Positions 23,735 to 35,479 are shown, counted from the first letter of the stretch. The stretch: 64,000 nt of DNA from Ascarosepion bandense (GCA_037127315.1 JBBBDQ010000403.1:186001-250000); one strand, 5' to 3'. Notes: generated by a model from the letters alone, not told the origin. Translations and numbers: made by a program.

Positions 23735-23912
23735 GTCTTTTTTTTTGTGGTGGGGGTTGTTTTTTAGGGTAAAGTGAAAAAAAAAACATAGTTTGTGGTG
23801 GGGTAGGGTCAAGTTTTAAAAAAAGTAGCTTTTTGTGGGGTTTTATTTTTTGGGTAAAAAAAAAATTTAGCTTTGGGTTGTTTTTTTTTAAGGTAAAATA
23901 AAAAAACTTCTT
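23735..23912. repeat. Degenerate G/T/A low-complexity tract before a CEP350 exon
   Basis: Alternating poly-T, GGGGTT/GGGTAA and poly-A blocks recur four or five times in about 180 bases, ending about 20 bases before the acceptor of the exon at 23934. It looks like a diverged tandem repeat. Homopolymer errors in sequencing could also have shaped it. Confidence 0.6.
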
Positions 23913-23933
23913 TCTTTTTTTATGTTCTCCCAG

Positions 23934-24139
23934 AAAGCAGAAGTGCCTTGCTGAGAAAAAGTTGGAGATCCAAGCTTTGGAGAAGAGATTGCAGCATGAG
24001 GAAAAATATTTGCACAAGTTGAAGAAGGAAACTTTGAAAAAATGCAATGAACCGCACACAAACAGCAGCAGCAGCATCATCAAGAGTTCAATAAAAGAGG
24101 ATCTTTCAGAACACAGAGACAAACAGAACTCAAGAAGAC
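23934..24139 (+). CDS. CEP350: CEP350 exon, coiled-coil segment
   Basis: The exon runs from a TTCTCCCAG acceptor to a C|GTGAGT donor (206 bases). It takes one base to finish the codon begun at 3885 and leaves one base for the next exon. It encodes a strongly helical, charged segment (AEKKLEIQALEKRLQHEEK, then YLHKLKKETLKK) followed by a Ser-rich linker. The heptad-like spacing of Leu predicts a coiled coil. It resembles the KRRLDAEEAEIRQMEKQAL region of vertebrate CEP350, which lies upstream of the SDIE block. CEP350 is a very large centrosomal scaffold that helps anchor microtubules and recruits partners such as FOP at the centriole in vertebrates. The segment is preceded by an odd G/T/A tract. 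Confidence 0.88.
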
Positions 24140-27027
24140 GTGAGTATTGGTCTTTCTCGTCCTAATGATGTACTTGTCACCAACTACTCATCCATTTTTA
24201 TCTTATAAGCAATAACTAAATTTATCTTCTCTGAAATTATAGAAAGTGTCAGTTTACAAGTTCAAAGTTCAAAGGTCAAAGTCCATCATGTTGTTCTGTG
24301 GATAGTTCTCTTTTGCTGACATAGAATTAAGTGTTACTTTGAGTATTAACTTTACTTCAGTTTATCTATTGAAAATGCAATTGTCATAGTTTCTCTTAAT
24401 TGTACTTAAAAAGCATGTTTCTATAAGTGAAGTGAATTGCTTGATTAGTGCTTTTTCAAAAATGTAAGTTTTTTGTTTCATTTCAAATTACAAAATATGC
24501 AAAATCAATGGTTATAACAATGGAACAGAAAAATGTAAAATAAGCTAAATACAATCTTATCAACCCTGCCATTATGGAAACTTTCGAAAGGAAGAGGTGG
24601 TTATAACATGACTATGAAAAAGTCACACTACAATGATGTATTCATTCTTATGGAAACCAAAAGAACCACCATAGTGTCTTACATGCTAAACCTAATATAT
24701 GGAAAGACAATTTCTTCAAGGCAAATAGCCTAAAAAAGTACCCAGTTAAATTATATCTGAAAATATAAAAAAAATAAAACAAATAAACAAAATCAAAGAT
24801 TGTCCATTTTCTTTAAAAAAGAAATCAGTAGTTTTGGCATAAAATCACCCAAAAGAGTTGATGTGCCATAAAAAATCCACTTAAACTTTTCACTTCGAAT
24901 TGTCTACTGACCCCTCTTGATAAGTCTGAAGTCTCTCTGGCTAATCACAATGATTGCAGATTGAATTGGAACTTCTTTTTATTTGAAATAAAAAACAAAC
25001 AAGGACATCAGTCTAAATAAAAAGCTTCTAATATTGACTTGTTTTTAAACTGCTTTTATTTATTCTAACATTTTGATAAACATTTATTGTATGAGTTTGT
25101 TTACTTATGTTTTTCTCCTTTTTAATGCAAAAAAAGCTATATTAAATATTGAACAACATGATTGAGAAACTAAATATTAATGGAATTTGAAAATGCTGTG
25201 ACATCAAAATTCTGGGTATAATTGTTTTAAGCAACAGTTCTATTGTATGTATTGAAAACAAAAATTCATCATTTTATATTGATAAATATTTTTTATTTTT
25301 CTTTAAATTGCTTCATGACTTGCTACTTTTATTACAACTTTGAAAACCAATTGATATGACAGATGGTAACACTTGTCTTTAATGATGATGTCATAATACA
25401 TGGCAAGTGAGATAAAGACTGTGGGGATCTTTTAAACTTTTGGACATGGTTGAAGATGTTGCTTTTCAATAAGTTCTGATAAGTCATAAATTGTGTTTTA
25501 GTCTTGATATGATTTTTTAGTTATTTAATCATTTCACTCCCATGCAAAATGTAAGTGGGGGGGTTACTGAATATGAAAGAAAAATACAAACATCAAGGAG
25601 AGGAAACAATAAAAGGACAGGAATTAAAACAGAAGGCAATGATTGATATTGCATTTAAATTTTTGAAGATCAAAATTGACTGGAAAGTAATAATCCAGAA
25701 GCGAGTGAGAAGTGAGCCAAAAAAAAAAAAAAAAGCTGTTAATAATAGAATAGATTTATTTTATATTGATAAAATAGTCAATGTTCATCTGCTAATAAAA
25801 ATATCTCAAAGTATGTTTCACTAGTGAAACAATAGGCACAAGAAGCTTAATGCACTGTTTAATTCTAAATATTTGAACAAAAACCATATTCTTAATTTCT
25901 TTTGTATAATATGACTTTAGTATAATTTGAACCTGTGTTTCTAAAGTTAAAAACAGGAAATAAATTATATCCTTTAATATAATATGACCTTGTAGTATAG
26001 CCATGCCTATGTAATTTCTTTTTCTTTTAAGTTGTACCATATTATACATGAAAATCTCAATTTCATACATATAATTCACTAAGATATTTAATTTTTCATG
26101 ATATTAAAAAATAGAAATTAACCAGATATTTAGCCATTTTCATGTTTCCTCTCTTAATTTATATTTCAAACTTTAATTTTTAAATTTTCAAGTAAAGTTG
26201 CTAACTAGATATACCTGTGATACATTTTATAGAAGTTAATTAATCTATCATACATTTCTGTTTGATATAATTTTATTGTATTTCTATATATTAATAAACT
26301 ATGAAAATACAAATATTGTCTTTCATTAAGAATTGAGAAAGAAAACTTGGTAAAAATACAAGAAATTTAAAGTATAAATTTTATTTTGTATACAAAACTG
26401 AGACAAAAGATGTTCAATTATGCTGATTCCCAAAGAACAAATATTACTGATGTATGAACTACCTTTTGTAAATGTTATCAACACCTGCCTACTTTGTGTT
26501 TTATCTATTGTGTTGAGTGTATTTGCAATCTTGCTGTTTCAAATAAGAGGGTTTTTTTAAGCTGAGTAAAAATTTCTGAAAATGTGTACAATATGCTTCC
26601 CCCCCCCCAATCTTGCCTTTAATTTTTGTTCAAGATTTTTTGTATAATGCACAAGAAAATATGGTAACAGAAATTACTGAAAACTTTAGTCAGCTTACAA
26701 CTTGCAGTAGCTGTTAATGTAAAAGAAAGATTTTCTTTTAGCCCTGGTAAGTTAATCATTCAGTTTTCTTAAAGACTTTATTTTGGTTCTAATGGCAACT
26801 TTCTCAACTGAATAGTTAACAGCCCTCTCCTCTCCTTGTCACTGTTTCCGGTACCTGTTCTTCAGATTATGCTGATGTGGTGCCAAGTACTGTTGGTAGC
26901 TGGCACTAACAATGCATTAAAGCTGTTTCCCATTTGTGATAGTTTCATTATAGATTTAAATGACTTTTTGTTTGTTTGTTTTTTTTTTATTAATTAATTT
27001 TTTTTCCTTATTTAAATTTAATTTCAG
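24140..27027. other. CEP350 intron, no gene seen
   Basis: This is a 2.9-kb AT-rich intron. The open frame at 25555-25824 is lysine-rich, ends in a poly-A run and has no recognisable domain. A trace resembling the SINE tail (ATTTAATCATTTCACTCCCA) occurs near 25523 but is too short to call. Confidence 0.6.
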
Positions 27028-27310
27028 GCCTTGATAACTATTCCCATTCAAGCGATCATTCAATTTCGGAAGCATTAAATTCTACAACTACCTCTTTACC
27101 AGCATCCCATACTATAGGTCTGGGCAAAGGCCATTATCTAGTCAGCGGTGGCAAAAGCTCTATTAGTGAAGACATCCAAGAAAAATTTTCTCAAACTTCA
27201 AATAACAGCAAATCACAAAAGCAATATACCTGTGTTAATGAAACTTCCATTGCAGAAGATATAAACTCACAGACAAGGAAGGATAACTCTTCATATAGCA
27301 AGAAGATTAA
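27028..27310 (+). CDS. CEP350: CEP350 exon, Ser-rich segment
   Basis: The exon runs from an ATTTCAG acceptor to an AA|GTGAGT donor (283 bases). It accepts two bases of the split codon and leaves two. It encodes a polar Ser/Asn/Gln-rich, probably disordered stretch with two similar short motifs, SSISEDIQEKF and TSIAEDINSQ. Vertebrate CEP350 has comparable low-complexity Ser-rich sequence with SSIPEEL-type motifs between its coiled coils. No catalytic or folded domain is visible. Confidence 0.88.
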
Positions 27311-28221
27311 GTGAGTATCAGTGGTAAAAAAACAAAAAAATCACTGTTTTGTTTCCATATAATTGATTTCTTTTGTTTCCATTAATATGAGAGAAAAAGA
27401 GAAAAAGAGAAAAATTGTGTAACATCATCCAACATGGTGACTGCTTAAAGTCTAAATTTGGTTCTATGATGATTTGAAAAAATTTATAAACTCTTCAATG
27501 TGACTATAGAAAAAGAATAAAGAGCCTTTTTAGTTTGTCCTTGAGAAAAACCATGAATCACTCCTTTAAGATATCACCCTGTTTGATTATATTTATTTTT
27601 AATTTTACTTTTTGTTTGATCAATACAAAGCCTAAGTGCCACTCAAGGAAGAGGGTAACTGAATGGGAATGTTGTAATTGCATATAGAAAGATAACAGTT
27701 GATGCTTGACTTGAAAAGAGGTTAAGGTTGTAATGATCAGGGAAGTATTCTCTCAGGAGTCCATTACATATTGCAAGAGTTTTGGACAAGAAACCATCTG
27801 AGTAGAGCTTAATCCTTATCAATAGAATATATAAGGAATGAGAATAAGTCGACTTTATGTACATGGCATGTCGAGTCCCAGCTTGGAGATGTAAACTGGT
27901 GAAACCAAGGAATGTAATTTGCCTGAATATCTGTCATGAAAATAGTGATAGTAGATAACGTTTTGAATGTGAGAAAGGGGTTGAAGGATGGAAAATAATC
28001 CATCACCTGCAAGCCATAGAAACATCTTAAACTCTGTCAAGATTGGGTAGCTTTGGACCAGATGATTTTACATTTTATTTTATATCCTGTCACCTTGATC
28101 AAAGCAGGAATGACACTAGTATGCAGTGGTATACAGGTAGTGAAAGTGAACGAAAAGACTGTATGTAGGGAGGATTGAGAAAAGGACAAAAGATGAATGG
28201 GATTCAAGACAAAAAATGGCA

Positions 28222-28686
28222 GTGGATGTTGCATTTAATTTGTAATAAAACCTAAATATGTGAAAGTGAATACATACATTTTCTTTGTTCTTGAGTATTG
28301 ACAACATTTGTTTTTTTTTGTTTTTTTGTTTTTTTTTTTACACTTTATTAAATTGCTTATGGGAATGATTGGCAAAATATCAGCTAATTGCAAATCAATT
28401 CAAATTTTATAAAATGGTTGATAATAAAAATTTCCTTATTCATATATTTTAATAATGTAAATATTTATAAATTTATGAATAAAAATTATTTTCATATTTA
28501 TTTCTTTATAAATTGGTAAATGATGAATATTGTGTTGTATTAGTTGTAAATATAAAATTATTCTTGTAAATAAACAATCTAGTAAATAGTGTTAAATATG
28601 TAAATCCTCAAGAATAAAAGATATATAAATTCATTTTTATCATATATTTAGGTTTTATTATAATTCTAATTATCACTTTTTAAAAC
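28222..28686. repeat. AT-rich palindromic repeat (copy 1)
   Basis: The left arm has AATAAAACCTAAATATGTGA followed by TTCTTTGTTCTTGAGTATTG. The right arm has the inverse, CTCAAGAATAAAAGATATAT then CATATATTTAGGTTTTATTA. The arms can pair over roughly 90-120 bases with mismatches. The element lies in the CEP350 intron between exons 27028 and 32844. A related copy is at 49348-49842. Confidence 0.7.
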
Positions 28687-28881
28687 CAACATTGCCAAAG
28701 AATGAAGGGTGTTAAAATAATATCAGTCAATGAAAAGATTGTCCTTTTGATACTCCATCATTTTTTTTCTCTTTTTTTTTTGTAGACATGAAGGTCCAAG
28801 TTTACCAAAAAAATTTAACAGATGTTGAAATAATGTAGAGCACATTATTTTGAACTTTGTCATATTCTGTGAATTGTTTAC

Positions 28882-28882
28882 A

Positions 28883-28931
<49 letters not shown>
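28882..28931. repeat. (TA)n(CA)n microsatellite
   Basis: This is a TA run of about 23 bases followed by a CA run of about 27. Confidence 0.95.
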
Positions 28932-28935
<4 letters not shown>

Positions 28936-30260
28936 GTGAAGAAATAAGTGAATTAAATAATGTAAGTGTAACTATGAAACTGTTATATCTGTAGTAATTT
29001 CTGAGCTGAGAGATTGTGTGTTGAAGGAAAGTAAAGACGCCTGAGAGAAAAATGAATATTGTTGACATAAACCATTTTAATTCAGCTATAATTTTATTTT
29101 TAGAATTGCTACAAAATGGAAAATTGTACTTACATGATCAACTGGTTGGTAGTTTTTCTTTTTACTCTGTCTTTGTGAAAATATGCACAGATTTTCAATT
29201 AAGTGTCGTCATAAGCCTTTTTAATTTGAATGAATACTGAACATTAATAACATGATACAATGCAAAAACAAATTAATATTCAAAAACCTAGTTTCTTATT
29301 TTTAAATTAACAAAGTTTGATTTTCGGGCATGAGTGACTAGCAGTGAATTTGACATAAATTGACAATGTTTACAGTATATTTGGGTACAATCGACTAATA
29401 TGATAAACAAAATTAATTTTTATCAAATGAATGTCTTAGGATATATTTTAAAATTTTAAGTTTATTATTTTCTTTTTATATTTTAATGTTATCAAGTCTT
29501 AATTAAAATTTGTCACATGTTCATGGTAACTAACTTGAGTAGAAATGTGGCACAAATAACTTTGTTTTCATTGTTCAAGTAAATGTCTGTGAATTTTTCT
29601 GTCATCTATTTAATCAATATTCGGAATTGATTAATTCCAAAAGTTATTGATTATGTCATGTTTTCTTTTTACCTGACCTTGAAAATGATTACTTACCTTC
29701 TGACTAATGTATTCATCTATATGGGGGGAGGGACATTAGTTTGAATATAAATAATTATAATTTTTCAGCCCTTACAAATGATATTGAAAGTCTCATTAGA
29801 TAATGTACCTGTAATTAATAACATCCATTTTGCTGCCTTCAATTGCCACCAAATATATATGATAACAACAAAGATGGGGACATTAGTCTGATGTAAATAA
29901 TTATAAATATACATATATTATGATCTATTTATTCATGTCTTCTTTACATTTTATGTAAATTATTTCTGTCCCTGGTTCATCAACTTGTCCATCCCTCCTT
30001 CTCTGTCCTACATAAAAATGAAGAGCTTATAATGTAAATAAGACAATCAAACTAGTTATAGTTAGATTTTTTTTTAAAGGTTAATGTTATGTATATTGTA
30101 GGTGGAGGTGAATGTTCATATGTAAACAATTAAAGAAGAAACCTGCAAAATCTTTGGTTTCTATGATGGACCATTTATTCTTTTTTTATATAAACCATAG
30201 TAAAACAAAGTCCTTGTCTCTTAGTTATGCTCATTTTCTTTTTGGTCTAGAAGTTAAAGT
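28932..30260. other. CEP350 intron, nothing recognised
   Basis: This is AT-rich intron with no gene or named repeat seen. Confidence 0.5.
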
Positions 30261-30264
30261 AAGG

Positions 30265-30362
30265 ATAAGCATCGTTATAATGATCAAGCTCAAGTCAGCC
30301 TTGTGCAAAGTTGAAACAAACAAAAACAAGTTTATACTTACTTCATCGTTGGAGGTTTAATA

Positions 30363-30403
<41 letters not shown>

Positions 30404-30550
30404 TAGTACAGAATGTAGGGTATGTAAAGATAACTATCGTTAGAATGGTTAAGCTCAAGTCAGCCTTGAGAAGAGATTAACAACCAAAAACAACTTCATT
30501 GACAGATTGTTAGTATGATCATAATGGTCAAACTCAAGTCAGCTTTTCAC
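30265..30550 (+). repeat. Three copies of a ~37-base motif around a poly-T run
   Basis: Copies lie at about 30268-30303, 30431-30467 and 30511-30546. Each ends in CTCAAGTCAGC and carries an ATCGTTAGAATGGTTAAG-like 5' half. A run of 36 T lies at 30365-30400 between copies 1 and 2. Confidence 0.7.
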
Positions 30551-30967
30551 TGACTTGGAATGACCAAGGAAAGGTTGATTTACTTCATACATGGCGGCTT
30601 TAGAAGGCATGTGTGAATTTTAAGTATTAGAAAGTGGAAAGAGTTCAGTCATCAGTGGACTTGGAGAAAATAACATTCTTCAGCAGGAATGTAATTTCTG
30701 CATGGTGCTAAATCTTGGAGCAAGAGGACACAGGGTGAGGAAGGAAACTGTTAGTCTTTTAATAGACTTCAACAGTGCCACCTAATGATGTTTGATGTAG
30801 CCAGGTGGTGTAATAAAATTTTCTGTTCCTTTATTAATAGTATCATTTTTTTTTTTTTTTTTTTATTACTTCATAATTATTTAATTTATTGATTTTATTT
30901 CATTTTTCCACAATGTAATAGCTTTTCACTTTCAGAATTGAATTAAATTTATTTGATCTATGTGAAA

Positions 30968-31217
30968 GGTTTACACAATTTACATTGTTCAAACTGTTGT
31001 CCTCACTTTTGTTGCCATATTCATAATGTTTTGGTCATTGTATGCTCCAACCTTCTTTAAGTGATTAGAATTTTGAACTGAACCATTTTTGTTCACCAGG
31101 GTAGACTGTTCTAGTTCCACACATCATGTCTCTTCCAGATGTCTCATTATCAATTATCACCCTTTAACTCAACTTTTTTTTTTACTTTGTCTGTAGCCAG
31201 GATTTGAACTTGCAAAT
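30968..31217 (-). repeat. Foldback-type tRNA-like SINE, left half of an inverted pair
   Basis: On the minus strand this reads a tRNA-like head (right end), then GAGTTAAAGGGTGATAATTG, a GAGACATGATG...GGAACTAGAACAG block, TCAAAATTCTAATCACTTAA and GAAGGTTGGAGCATACAATG, ending with TTTGAACAATGTAAATTGTG. The same sequence follows in the opposite orientation at 31220-31597. Confidence 0.85.
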
Positions 31218-31219
31218 CA

Positions 31220-31597
31220 AGGATACATGGCTCAATGGATAAAAGTGCTGGTTGGATCCAGTGACTTGACCCAAAGAATTGCGAGTTTAATATTTAACTA
31301 GAGCAGAGGTGATTTAAAAAATAAAAACTTAGAAGGTTGAGTTAAAGGGAGATAACTGATACTGAGATATCTGGAAGAGACATGACTCGTGGAACTAGAA
31401 CAATCTACCTTGTGAATGAAATAAAGGGTTCAGTTCAAAATTTCAATCATCTGAAGAAGGTCGGGGGTACAGTGGTTGTAATTTTGTGAATATGCCAACA
31501 AATATGAGGAAAACAGTCTAAACAATGGAAATAGTGTAAATAATTTCAATAGCTCATCTCAGAAATATTGACAAATACTAAGTGAAAGACTGAAAAA
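31220..31597 (+). repeat. Foldback-type tRNA-like SINE, right half of an inverted pair
   Basis: It begins with a tRNA-like head (CATGGCTCAATGGATAAAAG, B-box-like ATTGCGAGTTTAATATT). It continues with GAGTTAAAGGGAGATAACTG, CTGGAAGAGACATGACTCG, CATCTGAAGAAGGTCGGGGG and a tail GGAAATAGTGTAAATAATTT followed by CTCATCTCAGAAATATTGAC. It is almost directly adjoined, head to head, with the minus-strand copy, so a long hairpin can form. Confidence 0.85.
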
Positions 31598-31626
31598 TAA
31601 GTGCATGTGCATATATATACACATGC

Positions 31627-31628
31627 AG

Positions 31629-31659
<31 letters not shown>
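31627..31659. repeat. (CA)n microsatellite
   Basis: This is a CA run directly downstream of the SINE at 31220-31597. Confidence 0.9.
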
Positions 31660-32843
31660 GCTAAAACGTTCTTAAACCAACCCACTTCCCAAAAACAGTA
31701 TTTCTATAACCAAACTTAAGTATTTTTTGTTTTTGAAGTATTAGAGTGTTCTTGAATAGTATTGACACTTACATACATAAAGCAACATTTACATTTATTT
31801 TTATTTATTTTTTTTTTTTTTGGCTTGAAATGTTTTTGTTTTTTTTGTTTAGCTTCGAAAGAATATGTTGTCTCTTTTTGAATTTCGAATGCCATAAATT
31901 ATACTAATGGAAGCCTGCTTAACCAATGAAAATCAAACAACACAAAAATAAAAATACCAGAATTTATTTTTTTTCCATATTTCATTCACTGAAGAAGCTT
32001 TAATAAAAGTGAAATAAATTGATAAATGTTCCCTATTTATTCTTTAACGTATCATGTATGTTTCATGGCTCTGGGTCATTTTTCTTGTATAGGCCGAGAA
32101 CTTCCAGCACATTTCATATTATATATAATATATAGTTCTCGAATGGCTAGACACATGTACTTTAGATAAAGCACCTGAAGTTCTCATCATTGAACTTTCT
32201 TGAAATATGTTACACAAACCCACTTTGTTCATCCCTTTGTTGAAATATCTCCAGGATGAATATAATTATCTCTTGTCATGATGTTGTGACATCCATAATT
32301 ACAGTTCTAATGCTACCTAGGTAAATTTGCCACATAGTTATGTAAAAAAAATTTGACGAATACAATTCTAACTTAATTGAATCATCATTGAAATATGTAA
32401 GATTTAAAGAGAATTTGAAAAAGAGGGCATTTGAAAAATACGTTTTAAATATTGAAAAAATAATTAAATTTTTTTTTTTTCTGGTCTCTTATTTATATAG
32501 AATTATAAAATCTAGATAGACTGAATAAAAAAGATTAGTATTCATTTTAATGAGATCTGAGCAAATGTAGCCAAGAAGGTTACTGTGTTTTCCAATTGTA
32601 ATAAAAATGTGAACACTAAAATAAATCAAAAATTTAAGATGACATTCACTGAAAATGACACTAGGTAATTAGTTCAGTAAATCAAACAGACTTTGAATAA
32701 CTGTAAGGAATTGCAGTAACTTTTTCTCTCTCAATTTAGATAATGAATATATAGAGCTTTTCTTTTTAATCTATTTCATGAATTTGCATTTACTGAATGA
32801 AAAAAATTATTATTGTTGCTTTTTCTTTCTTTTCTTTTAATAG
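31660..32843. other. CEP350 intron, nothing recognised
   Basis: This is AT-rich intron with several poly-T runs and no gene or named repeat. Confidence 0.5.
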
Positions 32844-33061
32844 ACCTTCTGCTTCAGAATCTGATGATACAGCCACCAACGATGAATACAGCCGAAGTTT
32901 TGAAACTTCTATCAGCAGCAGCTACAGGGCATCTCCTGTTCGTCAACTTCCAAGGCCTTTAGTAGGTGCAAGAAATGGTAGTTTGTCGTTCAAATCGTCC
33001 AGGTCATCCAGGTGTAGGCTTCGAGGCTCTGAGAGTGACACTGAGGATTCTTTCCAGTCAG
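32844..33061 (+). CDS. CEP350: CEP350 exon, Ser/Arg-rich segment
   Basis: The exon runs from a TTTTAATAG acceptor to a G|GTAAGA donor (218 bases). It adds one base to the codon split at 27310 and leaves one base. It encodes a disordered Ser/Arg-rich stretch: SASESDDTATNDEYSRSFE, a central PRPLVGARNGSLSFKSSRSS and an acidic end SESDTEDSFQS. It directly precedes the conserved SDIE coiled-coil block, and vertebrate CEP350 has a similar Ser-rich run there. An upstream in-frame ATG at 32797 is intronic and not a start. Confidence 0.88.
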
Positions 33062-33653
33062 GTAAGAATATTATTTTTTTTTTTATTTGTAAAAAGAGTA
33101 AATTTTATCTTGAATTATGTATGAACACTTGCTTTGCAACATAACAGATATAATATTTGAATATCCAGACCTGCTCTACAAATAGAAATAGAAAAAAAAC
33201 AGGATATTTTTAAGTTCTTGTAAAGACACTTCTTGACATTGATAAAAATAGAATAGCAATAAAAGGTTTCTCATATTTTTTTCTCTCAGAGCTCTGACTT
33301 TTTTTTGTGGTTAAATTAACTAAATTGTTTTCTTTCAAAGGAAATACATTTAAGGTTAATGGATAGTATCTAGAAGATTGTTATAAATATAGACTGTGAA
33401 TATTACAAGTATTAATTTACTATTAACTCTTCTTCTCCTGGTGTCTGCTTAAACTGATGTCTGCTTTCTTCCAGATGTCTTGGCCATTTTGTTTAAAGTT
33501 TGTATTTTCTTGATTTTTAGATGAAAACTTGGAAATTTTCAAAAATATTTCATTTAAATTTTCACTTACCAAAATCATAGTTTATAATTACAGTTGACAT
33601 ACAGTAAATGAAACCGTCACATTCAAGCTGACGACTACTTTTCCCCATTTTGA

Positions 33654-33990
33654 GCTTATGGTCATATAATGTTGAAACACCAGTTTCCCCATATGATCAC
33701 TGAAATTAAGCAACGTTGAGCCTGGTCAGTACCAAGATGGGTGACCACTTTGGGATACCAGCTGCTGTAGGTAGCATAATGAATAATGACTTGGAATTGT
33801 TAATTGGAGAGTCAAGTTCCAATTCCTGTTATATTCACTTATGTGCAAATACTTCTAGAAAAGGTATGAATCTACTGCTTCTCCTCCCAGTTACAGATTA
33901 ATTAGTAAAACTTGTATTACTAAATCATTATTATTCTTATTCTTGCAGTCTAAAAATATTTTCTAGCTTTAAATCTGTAATCAGTTGAGA
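33654..33990 (+). repeat. 5S rRNA-headed SINE joined to a tRNA-like SINE
   Basis: 33654-33772 resembles a whole 5S rRNA gene end to end: GCTTATGGTCATA at the start, ATTAAGCAACGTTGAGCCTG, GTCAGTACCAAGATGGGTGA and CCAGCTGCTGTAGGT at the end. These correspond to the internal promoter region and 3' stem of 5S rRNA, with enough changes to exclude a working gene. A tRNA-SINE body follows directly (AGCATAATGAATAATGACTT, B-box-like AAGTTCCAATTCC, GTGCAAATACTTCTAGAAAA), as at 3290-3500. Confidence 0.75.
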
Positions 33991-34209
33991 AGCCATAAGA
34001 AATGAATGAATCAATACATTTTTTTTTTTTAAGTTCATATCTTGATTTCAGATGAAAACTTTGAAAATGTTCCAACATATTTAAGTGAAAGTTTTACTCT
34101 CCAAAATTATACTTTGTTGCAATAATTTAGAAATATCAAAAAAGATGTTGGTTAATGACATTAGATTATTTATGTTGGTTTGTCAATCAAGTTTTTGTTA
34201 CCCTTTGGT

Positions 34210-34570
34210 TTGGTTTTATTTATTCATATGTATGAAATGATTTGTTTGAACATTATTTTTGATCGATACTCGTATTTAAATAGATATTTTGTTTTTAATT
34301 AAACAGTATGATTTATATCTACTGGCCTGATTATTTACGATAAATTTTTATTACTGAAATGTGTCATTCGGCAGGATTTGAACCTGCGACCCCTATCCAC
34401 ATACCATTTGATCTGGCAACGTCTTAGACCTCTCGACCATGAATGACCTCCAGTCTAAATGAGGTTTCAATCAAGCCTATATAATACAATTTTTGATTCA
34501 TCGCAACAACCATATCTGGTCTGAAATGTATTGTAATGTCAACAAATGTAAGCATGTTACAGAAATTAAC
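34210..34570 (-). repeat. tRNA-like repeat, left arm of an inverted pair
   Basis: The minus strand carries the same unit as 35480-35815: TATATAGGCTTGATTGAAAC, the tRNA-like GTCATTCATGGTCGAGAGGT, TTCAAATCCTGCCGAATGAC, then CAGGCCAGTAGATATAAATC and a tail ending AATAATGTTCAAAC. Its tRNA-like part has lost about 10 bases of the variable-arm hairpin compared with the right copy. Confidence 0.85.
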
Positions 34571-34718
34571 AAAGATTAACGAAACTTAGTTATAAACAAC
34601 CAACAATTTGAAATGATTTGTTTGAACATTATTTTTGATCAATACTCATATTTAAGTAAATATTCCATAACATGTTTACATTTGTTGACATTACAATACA
34701 TTTCAGAGCAGATATGAT

Positions 34719-35080
34719 TTTTTTTTTTTTTTAATCATATTACCCCGAGCAAGGTGGTAATGCCACTGACGTGCAGGGGGCTACGTAAAAGTGAAAAGAT
34801 TGGAAAAGAGAAAGCCGGAAACCACATCCTAAACAGGGAACAAGGGATGAGCCTCTTAACCTGTTCAATAGACGTGGGTGGAGTGTGAACCGGGCGATAG
34901 ATAGATCTATCTACTCCAATTGAAAAAAAAAAAAAAAAGAAACCAAAGTGAGAAGATTGGAAAAGAGAAAGCCGGAAACCACATCCTAAACAGGGAACAA
35001 GGGAGGAGCCTCTTAACCTGTTCAATAGACGTGGGTGGAGTGTGAACCGGGCGATAGTTTAGTCTATCTACTCCAATTGA
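34719..35080 (-). repeat. Tail-sharing SINE, head-to-tail dimer
   Basis: Two minus-strand units are joined by an A-rich spacer (34922-34938). The sense-strand downstream unit carries the LINE-like tail (RC of ATCATATTACCCCGAGCAAG) and poly-A. The upstream unit stops after the body. Both units start with the leader ATTGGAGTAGATAG. Near-identity of the units suggests a recent origin. Confidence 0.88.
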
Positions 35081-35084
35081 TCAA

Positions 35085-35479
35085 ATGAAAAAGAAAATAC
35101 CGTTTCTCTACGTCACCTCGCTCCTACTACGCCGGGAACGACAATCTCTGAACCTGTTAAAATAGTTTCAAATACCTCTTTATCCGATTTGGATGGAAAT
35201 AACATACCAAAATCAGAAGATACTATACCACAACTAGTGTCCAGTGATTTCAACTGAAGTGGCTGAACCAAAACCGGTAACTTCAAATACTTAAAAAGTA
35301 TTTCCCCCAAATCCTCTATGCACTAAAGAATCTAAACGACTCCGTATTGAACACTAAAAAAGAAAAAATAATAATTTGGTTAAGTTGTTTTTGAAACTGC
35401 ATTCCTTTTCTTTTGTCGAAATAAAGTATTCCAAATTTTCAATGTCAAAAAAAGAAAAAAGTGGGAGAGAATGTTGTAT
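35085..35479 (+). other. Possible 3' end of a retroelement polyprotein
   Basis: Between the SINE dimer and the right tRNA-like repeat lies a less AT-rich block. One frame reads TTISEPVKIVSNTSLSDLDG and a second, after a shift, VAEPKPVTSNT and PPNPLCTKESKRLRIEH before a stop. It is followed by a purine-rich AAAAAAGTGGGAGAGA (about 35455-35470) and then TGTTGTATTC, the usual order of a polypurine tract and an LTR start. This is an inference; no protease, reverse transcriptase or integrase motif is present. Confidence 0.35.

Noticed and set aside
25555..25824. Lys-rich 89-residue open frame
   Set aside because: It is composition-driven (poly-A) and intronic. Its phase does not connect the neighbouring exons, which already join perfectly.
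33654..33772. Functional 5S rRNA gene
   Set aside because: There are too many differences in conserved stems and it is fused directly to a SINE body.
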